Assembly (NCBI RefSeq): GCF_001305515.1
Contig: NZ_LJYW01000001.1
Coordinates: 4,090,085-4,154,084, forward strand
DNA length: 64,000 nt
From: Prosthecodimorpha hirschii
Lineage (GTDB): Bacteria; Pseudomonadota; Alphaproteobacteria; Rhizobiales; Ancalomicrobiaceae
Direction: 5' to 3'
In this document: piece by piece, positions 54,338 through 64,000 of the stretch
How the letters are laid out: the number at the start of each line of letters is the position of its first letter
Position numbering within the stretch: the first letter of the stretch is position 1
Notes under the pieces: model-generated
The model's database searches: none
What the model was told of the DNA's origin: nothing
What the model saw: the letters and a program-made list of their open reading frames with translations, nothing else
Position numbers and translations under genes: made by a program

Positions 54338-54668
54338 CTTGGCTCCGGAATTCCGACGGGCCTGACCGCGCCGAAGCGGGGCGAAGTCGGACATTGAATA
54401 GTCGATTTGCGGCCCGACGGCAAAGCCTCGTCGCGGCTTCGGTCGGGCATGGCGGCTTCGCCGCAAGGGGCGATGAAAGGCGCGGCATCCTGCCCAACAC
54501 ATGAGCATCCATGCGTCTGGGCAACCGGCGACCTGTTGGGCAAGATGCCGAAAAATCCGACCACAATGCGGCATGCCCGCTGGCCCCGGTCTTGCTCCCG
54601 GGGCGGACAGCCTGCCGGCAGGCCTTTCCGGGCCTTAGGACATCGCGATCGGGGACAGACGGGGACTC
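54338..54668. other. 331-bp divergent region between dacA-like gene and ureD
   Basis: Contains no supported gene. The main feature is a 17-bp inverted repeat at 54483-54550. Promoters for the urease cluster and for the carboxypeptidase should lie here, but no clear -35/-10 pair is visible. Confidence 0.45.
54483..54550. repeat. 17-bp imperfect inverted repeat upstream of ureD
   Basis: Left arm CGGCATCCTGCCCAACA (54483-54499) and right arm TGTTGGGCAAGATGCCG (54534-54550) are complementary at 16 of 17 positions, separated by 34 bp. Options are an operator pair, a leader-RNA stem, or the ends of a miniature mobile element. Confidence 0.7.
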
Positions 54669-55604
54669 ATGCTGGCGACGGACGCGATCTTGGACAGGAC
54701 GACGGCGGGGCCGGGCGGCGCCGTATCGGGCCGTGCCGCCGGGTCCGCTGCTGGCACCCTCACGGGTGCGGGCGCCGCGGCGCCGGTCGTGCTGGAGCGT
54801 GCGCGCGGCCGGGCCGAGATCGCCTTCAAGCTGTCGGCCGGCGCGACCCGGGTCGACAGGCTGTTCCAGGAAGGCCAGGCCAAGATCCGCCTGCCGCGCG
54901 GCGAGCCGGGCGATCCGCCGACCGCGGTCGTCATCAACACCGCCGGCGGCGTCACCGGCGGCGACCGGCTCGACATCGCGGCCAGCTGGGGTCCCGGCAC
55001 CGCCGCGACCGTGACCGGGCAGGCGGCGGAGCGCATCTACCGGTCCTCGGGCGGGGCGGGCACGATTCACAACCGGCTGTCGGTCGGCGCCGGCGCCACG
55101 GCCGAATGGCTGCCGCAGGAGACCATCCTGTTCGACCGCAGCCGCCTCGCGCGCCGCCTGGAGGTCGATCTCGCCGCCGATGCACGCTGCCTGATCGTCG
55201 AGAGCGTGTTCTTCGGGCGCGGCGCCATGGGCGAGCGGGTCACCGACGGCGCCCTCAGCGACCACTGGCGCCTGCGCCGCGACGGCCGGCTGGTTCTGGC
55301 CGAGAGCTTCCGGGCCGGAGGCGACACGACGGCGCTGTTCGCCGGGCGCGCCACGGGGGCCGGCGCGATCGCCTTCGCGACCCTGCTCTATGCCGCCCCG
55401 GACGCCGACCGGCATCTCGACAGGCTGCGCGGGCTCGTCGATGATGACGCCCGGGAACCAACGGTGGAGGCCGGCACGAGCGCCTTCGACGGCTTCCTGG
55501 TGGCGCGCTTGCTGTCGCCGTCGCCGCAGGCGCTGCGGCGCGACCTCGTCCGCATCCTCGAAGCCTTCCGCGGCCGGCCGATGCCGCGGCCCTGGTCCTG
55601 CTGA
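54669..55604 (+). CDS. ureD: Urease accessory protein UreD
   Basis: A 311-residue scaffold protein that, with UreF and UreG, assembles the nickel site of urease. Seen: [15 protein letters not shown], the family signature [48 protein letters not shown] and [15 protein letters not shown]. Full family length. It begins the urease cluster and is followed after 22 bp by ureA. The N-terminal ~40 residues are Ala/Gly-rich and may not all be translated; a later start cannot be excluded. Confidence 0.95.
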   Translation: MLATDAILDRTTAGPGGAVSGRAAGSAAGTLTGAGAAAPVVLERARGRAEIAFKLSAGATRVDRLFQEGQAKIRLPRGEPGDPPTAVVINTAGGVTGGDRLDIAASWGPGTAATVTGQAAERIYRSSGGAGTIHNRLSVGAGATAEWLPQETILFDRSRLARRLEVDLAADARCLIVESVFFGRGAMGERVTDGALSDHWRLRRDGRLVLAESFRAGGDTTALFAGRATGAGAIAFATLLYAAPDADRHLDRLRGLVDDDAREPTVEAGTSAFDGFLVARLLSPSPQALRRDLVRILEAFRGRPMPRPWSC

Positions 55605-55626
55605 TCAACGCGAAGAGAGACCCCGC

Positions 55627-55929
55627 ATGAACCTGACGCCCCGCGAAAAGGACAAGCTCTTCATCGCCATGGCGGCGATCGTCGCGCGCAAGCGGCTGGA
55701 GCGCGGCGTGAAGCTGAACCATCCGGAAGCGATCGCGCTGATCTCCGACTTCGTCATGGAGGGCGCCCGCGACGGGCGCACCGTCGCCGAGCTGATGGAG
55801 GCCGGCGCCCATGTCGTCACCCGCGACCAGGTCATGCCCGGCATCGCCGAGATGATCCACGACGTCCAGGTCGAGGCGACCTTCCCGGACGGCGTCAAGC
55901 TCGTCACCGTCCACGAACCGATCCGCTGA
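55627..55929 (+). CDS. ureA: Urease gamma subunit
   Basis: One hundred residues with the standard start [20 protein letters not shown] and the conserved [20 protein letters not shown], then [20 protein letters not shown]. It is the smallest of three separately encoded urease subunits, as in most Proteobacteria. ATG 55627 follows GAGAGA. ureB starts 10 bp downstream. Confidence 0.98.
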   Translation: MNLTPREKDKLFIAMAAIVARKRLERGVKLNHPEAIALISDFVMEGARDGRTVAELMEAGAHVVTRDQVMPGIAEMIHDVQVEATFPDGVKLVTVHEPIR

Positions 55930-55939
55930 GGAGACCGGC

Positions 55940-56245
55940 ATGATCCCCGGAGAAGTCATCCCCGCCGCCGGCGAGATCGAGCTCAATGCCGGCCTGCCGA
56001 CCGTCACGCTCGAGGTCGCCAATACCGGCGACCGCCCGGTCCAGGTCGGCTCGCACTATCATTTCTTCGAGACCAACCCGGGTCTCCAATTCGACCGCGA
56101 CAAGGCCCGCGGCATGCGGCTCGACATCCCGGCCGGCACCGCCGTGCGCTTCGAGCCCGGCCAGACCCGCAGCGTCACGCTGGTGCCCTATGGCGGCAAG
56201 CGCGAGGTCTATGGCTTCCGCCAGGCGGTGATGGGGACCCTTTGA
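55940..56245 (+). CDS. ureB: Urease beta subunit
   Basis: A 101-residue subunit beginning [17 protein letters not shown] and containing [20 protein letters not shown] and the [20 protein letters not shown] segment, all diagnostic. ATG 55940 has GAGGAGA. Normally ureC follows directly. Here the next plus-strand gene is 1.3 kb away because an RNA ligase gene lies between them on the opposite strand, converging on ureB with a 50-bp gap. Confidence 0.98.
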   Translation: MIPGEVIPAAGEIELNAGLPTVTLEVANTGDRPVQVGSHYHFFETNPGLQFDRDKARGMRLDIPAGTAVRFEPGQTRSVTLVPYGGKREVYGFRQAVMGTL

Positions 56246-56295
56246 GCCGGCTCCGCAGGCGGTGACGGCAGTCCCGGGGACGGTCGCGGGCGCCG

Positions 56296-57429
56296 TCAGG
56301 CCTCCAGATCCGGCAGGGACAGGCCTTGGAGAGACCAGTGCATTCCGAACAGATCGCGCACGGCACTGACCCTCGGCTCGGACTGGCTCGCGGCGGCGAG
56401 CAGGTCCAGGAGCAGGGTGCGGCCGTCCTTGCCGTCCAGAACCGAGAAGGCGAGGCCGCGCAGCCGCGGGTCGAACGTCGCCACGGCCCGGGCGGCGAAT
56501 TCCTTGCGCGGCAGATCCCGATGGGCCGCCACGAAACCCTCGATTTCGGCCGCCCGGGCGGCGACGCCGCGTCCGATCTGGTCGCGATAGTCGAGAACGC
56601 GATCGGCCACGGCCTCCGGCAGCAGCGGCACGATGTCGTCGACGCTGCCGGCACAGATCCAGCCGAGCACGTTCTTCTCGAACGCGACGAGGCTGAGCGC
56701 CTTGTGGCGCAGCACATAGGCCTCGGTCTTCAGTTTCAGGCGATGGCCGTCCTCGAAGGCCAGCACGTAGCCCTCGATGCCGGTCGCTGCACGCACGCGC
56801 GCCACGAAGGCGGCGGCGTCGTCGACCGTGCCATGGTCCTCGACCAGGGCGACGCCGAAGCGCCCGGCGAGGCGCTCGATCTCGCCATGCGGCAGATAGA
56901 GGCCCGAGACCATCTCGCGGGCGGCCAGCAGGGTCCATTGCGGCCGGTCATAGGCGAGAACGATGCGGTTCTCCGGCGCGGTGAATTCGAAGATCGGCGT
57001 GATGCCGGCCTCGACCAGATGCCGGCTGATGTCGAATTCCGGCGCTCCCGCATGCCGCAGCGCGCGGGCCGACTGCTCGGTCTCGCCCATGCGGGTCATG
57101 AAGCGCAGGGCGCCGTCGAGCAGAACCGGATGGATCATCGATCCGTCGAGCTTCGCATGGATGCGGTGCGGCGCCGACCAGTCGACCGCCTCGACAGGCT
57201 GGCGTTCGCCGAGATTGAAGAACTTGTGGAACGGACGGCCGATCAGGCGCCCGTCGCGGTCGAATTTCAGGCCGCGGCATTCGAGCGAGATCGCGTCCGT
57301 GAACGTGTCCGAGACCGTATGCACATAGTCGACCACCGTGTGGTCGCCGCGACGCGCGACGACGAAGCCCCGCTCGTAGGACACGTGCGGCGCCACGTCG
57401 GACAGCGTTTCGATGCGAGGGAAATCCAC
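56296..57429 (-). CDS. T4 Rnl1-like ATP-dependent RNA ligase
   Basis: A 377-residue nucleotidyltransferase of the covalent RNA-ligase class, resembling T4 RNA ligase 1. The adenylated lysine is in motif I, HAKLDGSMIHPV (about residue 93). Upstream is SLECRGLKFDRDGR with FHKFFNLGE, both Rnl1-like. Motif III/IIIa is IFEFTAPENRIVLAYD, motif IV is IEGYVLAFEDG and motif V is RLKLKTEAYVLRH. Rnl1 enzymes join 5'-phosphate to 3'-hydroxyl RNA ends, for instance in tRNA repair. GTG 57429 with GAAGG upstream begins DFPRIETLSDVAPH; an earlier GTG (57495) is an alternative. It sits antisense between ureB and ureC. No polynucleotide kinase gene is nearby. Confidence 0.85.
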   Translation of the reverse strand: MDFPRIETLSDVAPHVSYERGFVVARRGDHTVVDYVHTVSDTFTDAISLECRGLKFDRDGRLIGRPFHKFFNLGERQPVEAVDWSAPHRIHAKLDGSMIHPVLLDGALRFMTRMGETEQSARALRHAGAPEFDISRHLVEAGITPIFEFTAPENRIVLAYDRPQWTLLAAREMVSGLYLPHGEIERLAGRFGVALVEDHGTVDDAAAFVARVRAATGIEGYVLAFEDGHRLKLKTEAYVLRHKALSLVAFEKNVLGWICAGSVDDIVPLLPEAVADRVLDYRDQIGRGVAARAAEIEGFVAAHRDLPRKEFAARAVATFDPRLRGLAFSVLDGKDGRTLLLDLLAAASQSEPRVSAVRDLFGMHWSLQGLSLPDLEA

Positions 57430-57587
57430 GGCGATGGCCTTCGATCTGCAATCTGGAGATGTACGATAATCCGCGATGGGGCGGTTCGCCAGCACGGGCG
57501 GGCCGCACAGCGCTGAAATTCGACCGCAGGCACCGATCCCCCTTCGCGGCGCGACCCGGACGCGCCGTCGGTTAGACGAGGAACTCC

Positions 57588-59300
<1,713 letters not shown>

Positions 59301-60214
59301 GGCGGGCGGTCGCGATCCGGCATCGGCGCCCGGAAGGGACAGGGTCGCGACCTCGCCATCCGGGACAGGGTTCGGGATCTCGATACGGGGTTCTGGGCGC
59401 GTTTCGGTTCTGCCGCCCGGGATGCGCGAGCGGACGGACGGCGTCCGCACCGGTGGCGGCATCGGTACGGCCAAAACGCGTCGCTGCGCCGGCGCCTCGG
59501 GCTTCGATAGCCGTGGCCGGGGATGGCGCCGATGCCGGGTTGCCGCATGCGATGACGACCGGGACGGGAAATGACTCTCGATATGCGACCTGACGTCACA
59601 TAATGCAACCCATGGAAACATTCCCTCTTGTTAATACGAGAGATCTCATAGTATTATTCCCGATGTCGGGCAAGAAATTGCGGTGCGCTGATGAAGCGCG
59701 TCGATAATCCTGTGTTTCAACTGTCAAAAATCCGCTGATTTCGGATGATCGATACTACCAGGGCGGGATAGGGTGGAATTTGTCTGAACGAGATGGTCAG
59801 ACAATGAGCTCTATTGTGGATCTGGCATGCCTCGATCATCCGATGCCGGCACAATGATGATGATCGGCGGGGTTTGCCGGCAGTTTTGAGCCAGGCAGCA
59901 GTCTCGTCGAAAGAAAAAATCTTCTGATCTGAAAGAGAAGACGTACGGGCGCTCCACCGACGGCACGGCGGTCTGCCGAAGGCGATGCCGCGCGCTCGAC
60001 GACGCCTGATCGAGGGGAAAGCCCGCCTGCTCGAAGGTCCGAACGGACGTTGCTCCGGCGGCGGCGGATCGTCCGCGCCCGGGATCGACGCCGCCTTGCT
60101 GCATTTCGCCTTCGCAAAGGCGGAGCCGCGGCCCTGGACGATACGCCTGCGGTGGCCGACGGGCCGGCATGGGTCCGGCCATCGCCCAGCAACACCATGC
60201 TCGCGGAGGACACC
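59301..60214. other. 914-bp non-coding region upstream of the haloperoxidase gene
   Basis: No gene is supported on either strand. The segment 59590-59960 is markedly AT-rich for this genome and includes a perfect inverted repeat at 59780-59804, a smaller dyad ATCCG-CTGATTT-CGGAT (59730-59746) and the palindrome TGACGTCA (59591-59598). It is probably a long regulatory region for the haloperoxidase gene, and could hide a small RNA. The altered base composition suggests a different origin from the flanking urease genes. Confidence 0.5.
59780..59804. promoter_or_regulatory. Perfect 8-bp inverted repeat, candidate operator
   Basis: TTGTCTGA (59780-59787) and TCAGACAA (59797-59804) separated by 9 bp. 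The spacing and length suit a dimeric regulator such as a TetR- or MarR-type protein, though an RNA hairpin is also possible. It lies 411 bp before the haloperoxidase start. Confidence 0.5.
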
Positions 60215-61954
60215 ATGTGCCCATCGAACGGTGATACCGACAGGGAATGGGAAGTGGCGCCGGGCGTGAAAGCGGTCGGCATCGGCAGCTTCCACAAATC
60301 CTTGAAGCACAATGCGTTCGGCGAGGTCGAGCGTTCCGATTTCGAGAAGCTCGTGAAGGCCACCCGCGGCCTCGGCGGCGAGTTCAAGAGGGTCCCGAAG
60401 GGACCGGGACGGAATGGGGCGGATGCTGCGGCGCTGACCAATCCGCAGGGCGGTCTGGCCGCGGACCGGCTGACGCAGCATCCGGCCGCCTATGCGATGC
60501 TGCCGGCGCCGAAGGTCGATTCCGTCGGCACGGCAGCGGAAATGACCGAGCTCTACTGGATGGCGCTGTTGCGCGATTGCGACTTCGCGCATTGGAACGA
60601 GGGCCAACTGGTCGCGGACGCGGCTACGGAACTCGATGGCATCTTCGCGCAGGCCGTCGCCGATACGCAGGATGCCGGCCATCTGCGGCCCGGCATCGAC
60701 CTGCCCGGCAGCGCGTCGGTGCGGGCACCGGTAACGCCGCAAAATCTGTTTCGTCTCGGCCTGCCCGGCGAGGAAGTCGGGCCTCTGGTCAGCCAGTTCT
60801 TCCTGCGCAACGTCGCATTCGGCACCCAGACGATCGACCAGATGCAACGGCCGTACAAATTCGGTGCGAACTATCTCACCGAATTTGCCGACTGGAAGGC
60901 GGCGCAGGACAGCGGGCAGGATGAATTCGGCAAGGCCTACCCCGACGCCAACGAGTACGATGAGTCGTTCTACGAGGCCGGCGGCCTGAAACGGTATATC
61001 AGCACGCCGCGCGATCTCGCGCGGTTCGTCAACAAGGATGCGCTGCATCAGGCCTATTTCAACGCCGCGCTGATCCTTCTGTCGGGGACGGCCAAGTGGA
61101 CGCCGGGCAATCCCTACAGCGACTGCGGTCCGCTCAAGGATCGCGAAGCCGGCTTCGGCGTTCTCGGCGGCCCGCACATCCTGGCGCTGGTCTCCGAAGT
61201 GGCGACCCGGGCGCTGAAGGTGGTCTGGAACCAGAAATGGCAGGTCCATCTGCGGCTTCGCCCCGAGGCCTATGGCGGCCTGGTCCATGTGCAGACCATC
61301 GGCGCGGACGATGCGGGCACGCGCGCCTACGGGTTGCCGGCATGGGTTGCGGGGACCACGGCCGCGGCGGCGGTCAGGGACAAGTACGGCACCCTGCTGC
61401 TGCCGATGGGCTATTCGCCCGGAAGCCCGACCCATCCGGCCTATGGCGCCGGCCATGCCACCGTCGCCGGGGCCTGCATCACCGTCCTCAAGGCCTATTT
61501 CCAGACCTTCAAGCGCGACGACCCGATGTCGCCCCTACCGTTCATGTCCCTCAAGGAGCGCTCCGAGCCTTACGGTGAGAAGAAGGACACGATCTCCTGC
61601 TATCGGCCCGCGACGGATGAGAACGGCGTCGGAACCCTGCTCGCGCTCGACAAGGACGTTGCGATGCAACTGACCATCGAAGGCGAACTCAACAAGCTGG
61701 CGCAGAATGTCGCGATGGGACGCTCAATGGGCGGCGTCCACTGGCGCTCCGACAATGCGCGCAGCCTGATCCTCGGCGAAGCGATCGCCGCGGAAATGCT
61801 CGCCGACATCACGCGGGATGCCAACGAGCACCCGGAATTCACCTTCCGCACCTTCGCCCGCAAGGACGACGGCGAGCCCAAGCACGTCGTGATCAAGGGC
61901 GGCCGGATCTACGTCGACGGCATTCTGACCAACACGCATATGAGCGCGTTGTAA
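60215..61954 (+). CDS. Vanadium-dependent haloperoxidase-like protein (PAP2 superfamily)
   Basis: A 579-residue protein with the vanadate-binding blocks of vanadium haloperoxidases: KWQVHLRLRPEAYGG (Lys and Arg), HPAYGAGHATVAGACITVLK (histidine near vanadate) and GRSMGGVHWRSDNARS (Arg and the vanadate-ligating His). These resemble algal and bacterial bromoperoxidases more than acid phosphatases. Such enzymes oxidise halides with hydrogen peroxide. ATG 60215 is supported by GGAGG six bases upstream. No signal peptide is evident, so a cytoplasmic location or non-classical export is implied. It lies alone within the urease cluster after a long AT-rich region. Confidence 0.9.
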   Translation: MCPSNGDTDREWEVAPGVKAVGIGSFHKSLKHNAFGEVERSDFEKLVKATRGLGGEFKRVPKGPGRNGADAAALTNPQGGLAADRLTQHPAAYAMLPAPKVDSVGTAAEMTELYWMALLRDCDFAHWNEGQLVADAATELDGIFAQAVADTQDAGHLRPGIDLPGSASVRAPVTPQNLFRLGLPGEEVGPLVSQFFLRNVAFGTQTIDQMQRPYKFGANYLTEFADWKAAQDSGQDEFGKAYPDANEYDESFYEAGGLKRYISTPRDLARFVNKDALHQAYFNAALILLSGTAKWTPGNPYSDCGPLKDREAGFGVLGGPHILALVSEVATRALKVVWNQKWQVHLRLRPEAYGGLVHVQTIGADDAGTRAYGLPAWVAGTTAAAAVRDKYGTLLLPMGYSPGSPTHPAYGAGHATVAGACITVLKAYFQTFKRDDPMSPLPFMSLKERSEPYGEKKDTISCYRPATDENGVGTLLALDKDVAMQLTIEGELNKLAQNVAMGRSMGGVHWRSDNARSLILGEAIAAEMLADITRDANEHPEFTFRTFARKDDGEPKHVVIKGGRIYVDGILTNTHMSAL

Positions 61955-61973
61955 GGCCTTCGATCGACGATCG

Positions 61974-61999
61974 GCGCGCGCCCGGAACCCGGCGCGCGC
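61974..61999 (+). terminator. Hairpin after the haloperoxidase gene
   Basis: GCGCGCGCC (61974-61982) - 8-nt loop - GGCGCGCGC (61991-61999), 19 bp after the stop codon and between convergent genes; no T-run. Confidence 0.5.
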
Positions 62000-62155
62000 T
62001 GCCGCCCCGTCCGCGGCACCGCCGTCCCGGCCGAATGCCCCTTCGAGATCGGGCATGTGCTCGATCTCGGCCCCCTGACGGACTTGATCTGCAGCAGGAT
62101 CGGCCCCGGATGCCGGATCCGGGACCGACGCTGCATGGGCGCGCGCGACGGGCCG

Positions 62156-63628
62156 TCACCCCTTCACGGTCAGGAGGGGCGCGAGCCGGGCGACCCGGGC
62201 GGCGATGCCGGCGTCCGCGACGGTATCGACCACCGGGCCGATATCCTTGTAGACGCGCGGGGCCTCCTCGGAGAGGGTGCGGGCGGCTTCCGCGGCCACG
62301 TCGCGGCGGCTGCGTTCCAGGTCGATCTTGCCGACCACCCGGATCGGGCGCGGGTCCTCCGGCGCGGCGCGTCCGGCGTTGCGCGACAGCACCCGTCCGG
62401 CACCGTGCGGCGCGCTCTCCAGGCTTTCCGCCGAACCGAGCCCGCGCAGGAGCCAGCTGGCGGTGCCCATCGAGCCCGGCACGATGACCGGATGACCGTC
62501 GGGGAAGACCGGATCGGCGGCGTCGTAGAGCGCCGGGCAGGCGCCCTTGCGGTGCAGGGCGCGGTGGCCCTGGCCCCAGACCAGATTGTGCGGCAGGTCG
62601 TGGACCAGATGCCAGCCGATCGCCCGGCCGACGAGCCGGGACAGGGTCTCGGCCACCATCAGCGACATGGCCAGCCGGTTGACGATGGCGAAATTGGCCG
62701 CCGCCGCCATGTCGGCCAGATAGTCGCCGCCGGGGCCGCCGCCCTCTGCGGTGAGCGCCAGCGGCAGGATGCCGTTGGCGGGCCGCCTTTCGCCCGCCGG
62801 CCAGAGCGCCAGGGCGCGGTCGAGATGGGCGAGCGCGACCGCCTTGCCGAGGCCGAGCGAACCGGAATGGACCATGACGGCCGCCCGACCCGGCCGGACA
62901 CCCCAGTCCCAGGCCGCGCGGCGGTCGACGATCGTCTCGACCCGCTGGATCTCGACGAAGTGGTTGCCGCCGCCGACCGTCCCGAGGAAGCCGTCGCGGG
63001 TCACGCCGTCTCGCCCGCCGGGCCGCAGCCATTCGGACAGCACATCTCCGACCCGGGCGCCGGCGATCCGCCCGCCGCCGTGGCAGCGGGCGGCCGCACG
63101 GGCGAGGCCGGCCGCACCGAGCCGGTCGAACAGGCCGGTCTCGCGGGCCGATGCGGAAAGGCCGGCGAGACCTTCGACGAGCACGGCTTCGCGGGTCGCC
63201 GCATCCAGGCGAATGTTGCGGCCGCCCTCGAAGAAGGCATGGCGCAGGGCGGCTTCGAGAGGGCGGCCGAGCGCGGCGATCTCGTCGGCCTCGATGTCGA
63301 GGACGGCGAGGCTCATGCCGCAGCCGATATCGCTGCCGGCCGCGCGCGGGATGACGAAGCCGCGCGTCTCCGCCACGGTCCCGACCGGCATGGCGGCACC
63401 GCGGTGGAAATCCGGCGTCAGCACGATCCGGCCGAGGCCGGACCCGGGGTCGAGAGTGCCGGCCTCGACGAGCCGCGCCGCCGTGGCGGTGGTCTCGGCA
63501 AAGCCGGCAATGTCGTCGAGCGAGGCGCGGTCGATCTCGACGCGCGCATCGGCAAAGAGCGTGGCGACGACGCCGTGGCCGCAATCGACGAGCGACCGCA
63601 CGGCATCGAGTCTTTCGATGACAGGCAT
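62156..63628 (-). CDS. rtcB: RtcB-family RNA ligase
   Basis: A 490-residue member of the RtcB family, which seals RNA 2',3'-cyclic phosphate or 3'-phosphate to 5'-hydroxyl ends using GTP and manganese. Seen: AAGSDIGCGMSLAVLDI (metal-binding Asp and Cys), TVGGGNHFVEIQRVE (His), VMVHSGSLGLGKAV (His), IVPGSMGTASWLLRGLGS and SAPHGAGRVLSR (the guanylated histidine), then VYKDIGPVVDTVADAG. All catalytic residues appear present. It is longer than E. coli RtcB (408), mainly through inserts in the middle. ATG 63628 follows AAGGAC. No archease, RtcA or RtcR gene is visible. It lies antisense within the urease cluster, divergent from ureE. Confidence 0.92.
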   Translation of the reverse strand: MPVIERLDAVRSLVDCGHGVVATLFADARVEIDRASLDDIAGFAETTATAARLVEAGTLDPGSGLGRIVLTPDFHRGAAMPVGTVAETRGFVIPRAAGSDIGCGMSLAVLDIEADEIAALGRPLEAALRHAFFEGGRNIRLDAATREAVLVEGLAGLSASARETGLFDRLGAAGLARAAARCHGGGRIAGARVGDVLSEWLRPGGRDGVTRDGFLGTVGGGNHFVEIQRVETIVDRRAAWDWGVRPGRAAVMVHSGSLGLGKAVALAHLDRALALWPAGERRPANGILPLALTAEGGGPGGDYLADMAAAANFAIVNRLAMSLMVAETLSRLVGRAIGWHLVHDLPHNLVWGQGHRALHRKGACPALYDAADPVFPDGHPVIVPGSMGTASWLLRGLGSAESLESAPHGAGRVLSRNAGRAAPEDPRPIRVVGKIDLERSRRDVAAEAARTLSEEAPRVYKDIGPVVDTVADAGIAARVARLAPLLTVKG

Positions 63629-63810
63629 GGAACGGGTCCTTGATCCGGGGAGCGGGGTCAGCAGCCGCGGCGGAAGCAAGGCATGCCGATGTCGTTACCC
63701 GGCCCTGCCTGAACGACGCCTGAACGGGCTTGCCCTCGTGGCCGATCCGGCGGAATGTCCCGCTTCGATCCGTCGGCCGCGCGCCGACTGCCAGCATCGG
63801 GAACCCTTCC

Positions 63811-64000
63811 ATGATCCGCGCCAATGCCACCGTTGCCGCCGGGACCTATCCGGCGTCGTCCGTCGCCGACAGCGTCGAGCTCGACTACGAGGACCGCAGC
63901 CGGCGCCGGCTGACCATGACCGGCCGGAGCGGCACGCTGTTCCATGTCGATCTCGCCGAAACGCCGTCGCTGGTCGAGGGCGACGGCTTCCTGCTCGAGG
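63811..64000 (+). CDS. ureE: Urease accessory protein UreE (5' part, truncated by window end)
   Basis: The first 63 codons run off the right edge. The N-terminus IRANATVAAGTYPASSV, the DYEDRSRRRLTMTGRSGT stretch and FHVDLAETPSLVEGDGFLLE match the N-terminal domain of UreE, the nickel metallochaperone. It resumes the urease cluster after the RtcB gene; ureF and ureG are expected beyond the window. The 182-bp gap between the rtcB and ureE starts must hold both divergent promoters. Confidence 0.88.
   Translation, partial: MIRANATVAAGTYPASSVADSVELDYEDRSRRRLTMTGRSGTLFHVDLAETPSLVEGDGFLLE

Noticed and set aside
59591-59598. TGACGTCA palindrome
   Set aside because: An 8-bp palindrome occurs by chance at this scale and no bacterial regulator with this site is indicated.

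Overview
The window comes from a GC-rich chromosome of an alphaproteobacterium, most likely a free-living member of the Hyphomicrobiales (Rhizobiales). The evidence is the gene content and order: rplU-rpmA-(two acetyltransferases)-obgE, phaR divergent from phaA-phaB, metX-metW, chorismate mutase-hisC-tyrA, pduO-type adenosyltransferase followed by etfB-etfA and a 3-hydroxybutyryl-CoA dehydrogenase, and (2S)-methylsuccinyl-CoA dehydrogenase of the ethylmalonyl-CoA pathway. No species can be named from the sequence alone. Almost all of it looks like core chromosome. The accessory signals are an IS110-family transposase remnant at the left end, several palindromic intergenic elements, and three unrelated genes lodged inside the urease cluster at the right end.

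Layout. 1-4.4 kb: the IS110 remnant, a stand-alone molybdate-binding (TOBE) protein, an HTH-only ModE-like regulator, and modA divergent from modBC. 4.5-9 kb (minus strand): phaR, rplU, rpmA, two GNAT acetyltransferases and obgE. 9.2-11.3 kb: phaA and phaB for polyhydroxybutyrate (PHB). 11.6-20.8 kb: a small exported protein, Uma2 nuclease-like protein, alpha/beta hydrolase, small membrane protein, Tas-like aldo/keto reductase, GDSL esterase, an ABC exporter pair and a Bax-inhibitor-1 protein. 20.9-30.4 kb: an EamA transporter, mcd, an SDR, a twin-TM protein, cobalamin adenosyltransferase, rhomboid, etfBA and hydroxybutyryl-CoA dehydrogenase. 30.5-38.9 kb: acyl-CoA ligase, M20 amidohydrolase, NYN-domain protein, a second EamA transporter, a cupin, gloB and a methyltransferase. 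39-50 kb: a cytosolic PAS chemoreceptor, metXW, chorismate mutase-hisC-tyrA, a glycosyltransferase and a Wza-like export lipoprotein. 50-54.3 kb: a degenerate acyl-CoA-synthetase-like gene, tusA, a CobW-family metallochaperone and a DacA-type carboxypeptidase. 54.7-64 kb: ureD, ureA, ureB, ureC and the start of ureE, interrupted by an Rnl1-like RNA ligase, a vanadium-type haloperoxidase and an RtcB-type RNA ligase.

How the genes work together. PhaA and PhaB make 3-hydroxybutyryl-CoA, the common precursor of PHB and of the ethylmalonyl-CoA pathway. Mcd is a later step of that pathway and needs ETF as electron acceptor. The adenosyltransferase supplies the B12 cofactor for the pathway's mutases. 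These genes therefore form a loose acetyl-CoA assimilation and storage neighbourhood. ModABC, with a candidate ModE operator between modA and modB, supplies molybdate. The urease genes encode the three enzyme subunits and at least two accessory proteins.

The most unusual points are: two mechanistically different RNA ligases (Rnl1-like and RtcB), both antisense to the urease genes and inside the urease cluster; a proline-rich 36-bp tandem repeat that stays open in frame between the chorismate mutase stop and the hisC start; a free-standing copy of the ModC C-terminal domain next to the IS remnant; a perfect CtrA-type box in a strikingly AT-rich patch upstream of the chemoreceptor; and a 581-bp intergenic region with two near-identical terminators that may bracket small RNAs. 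I see no tRNA, rRNA or CRISPR array.
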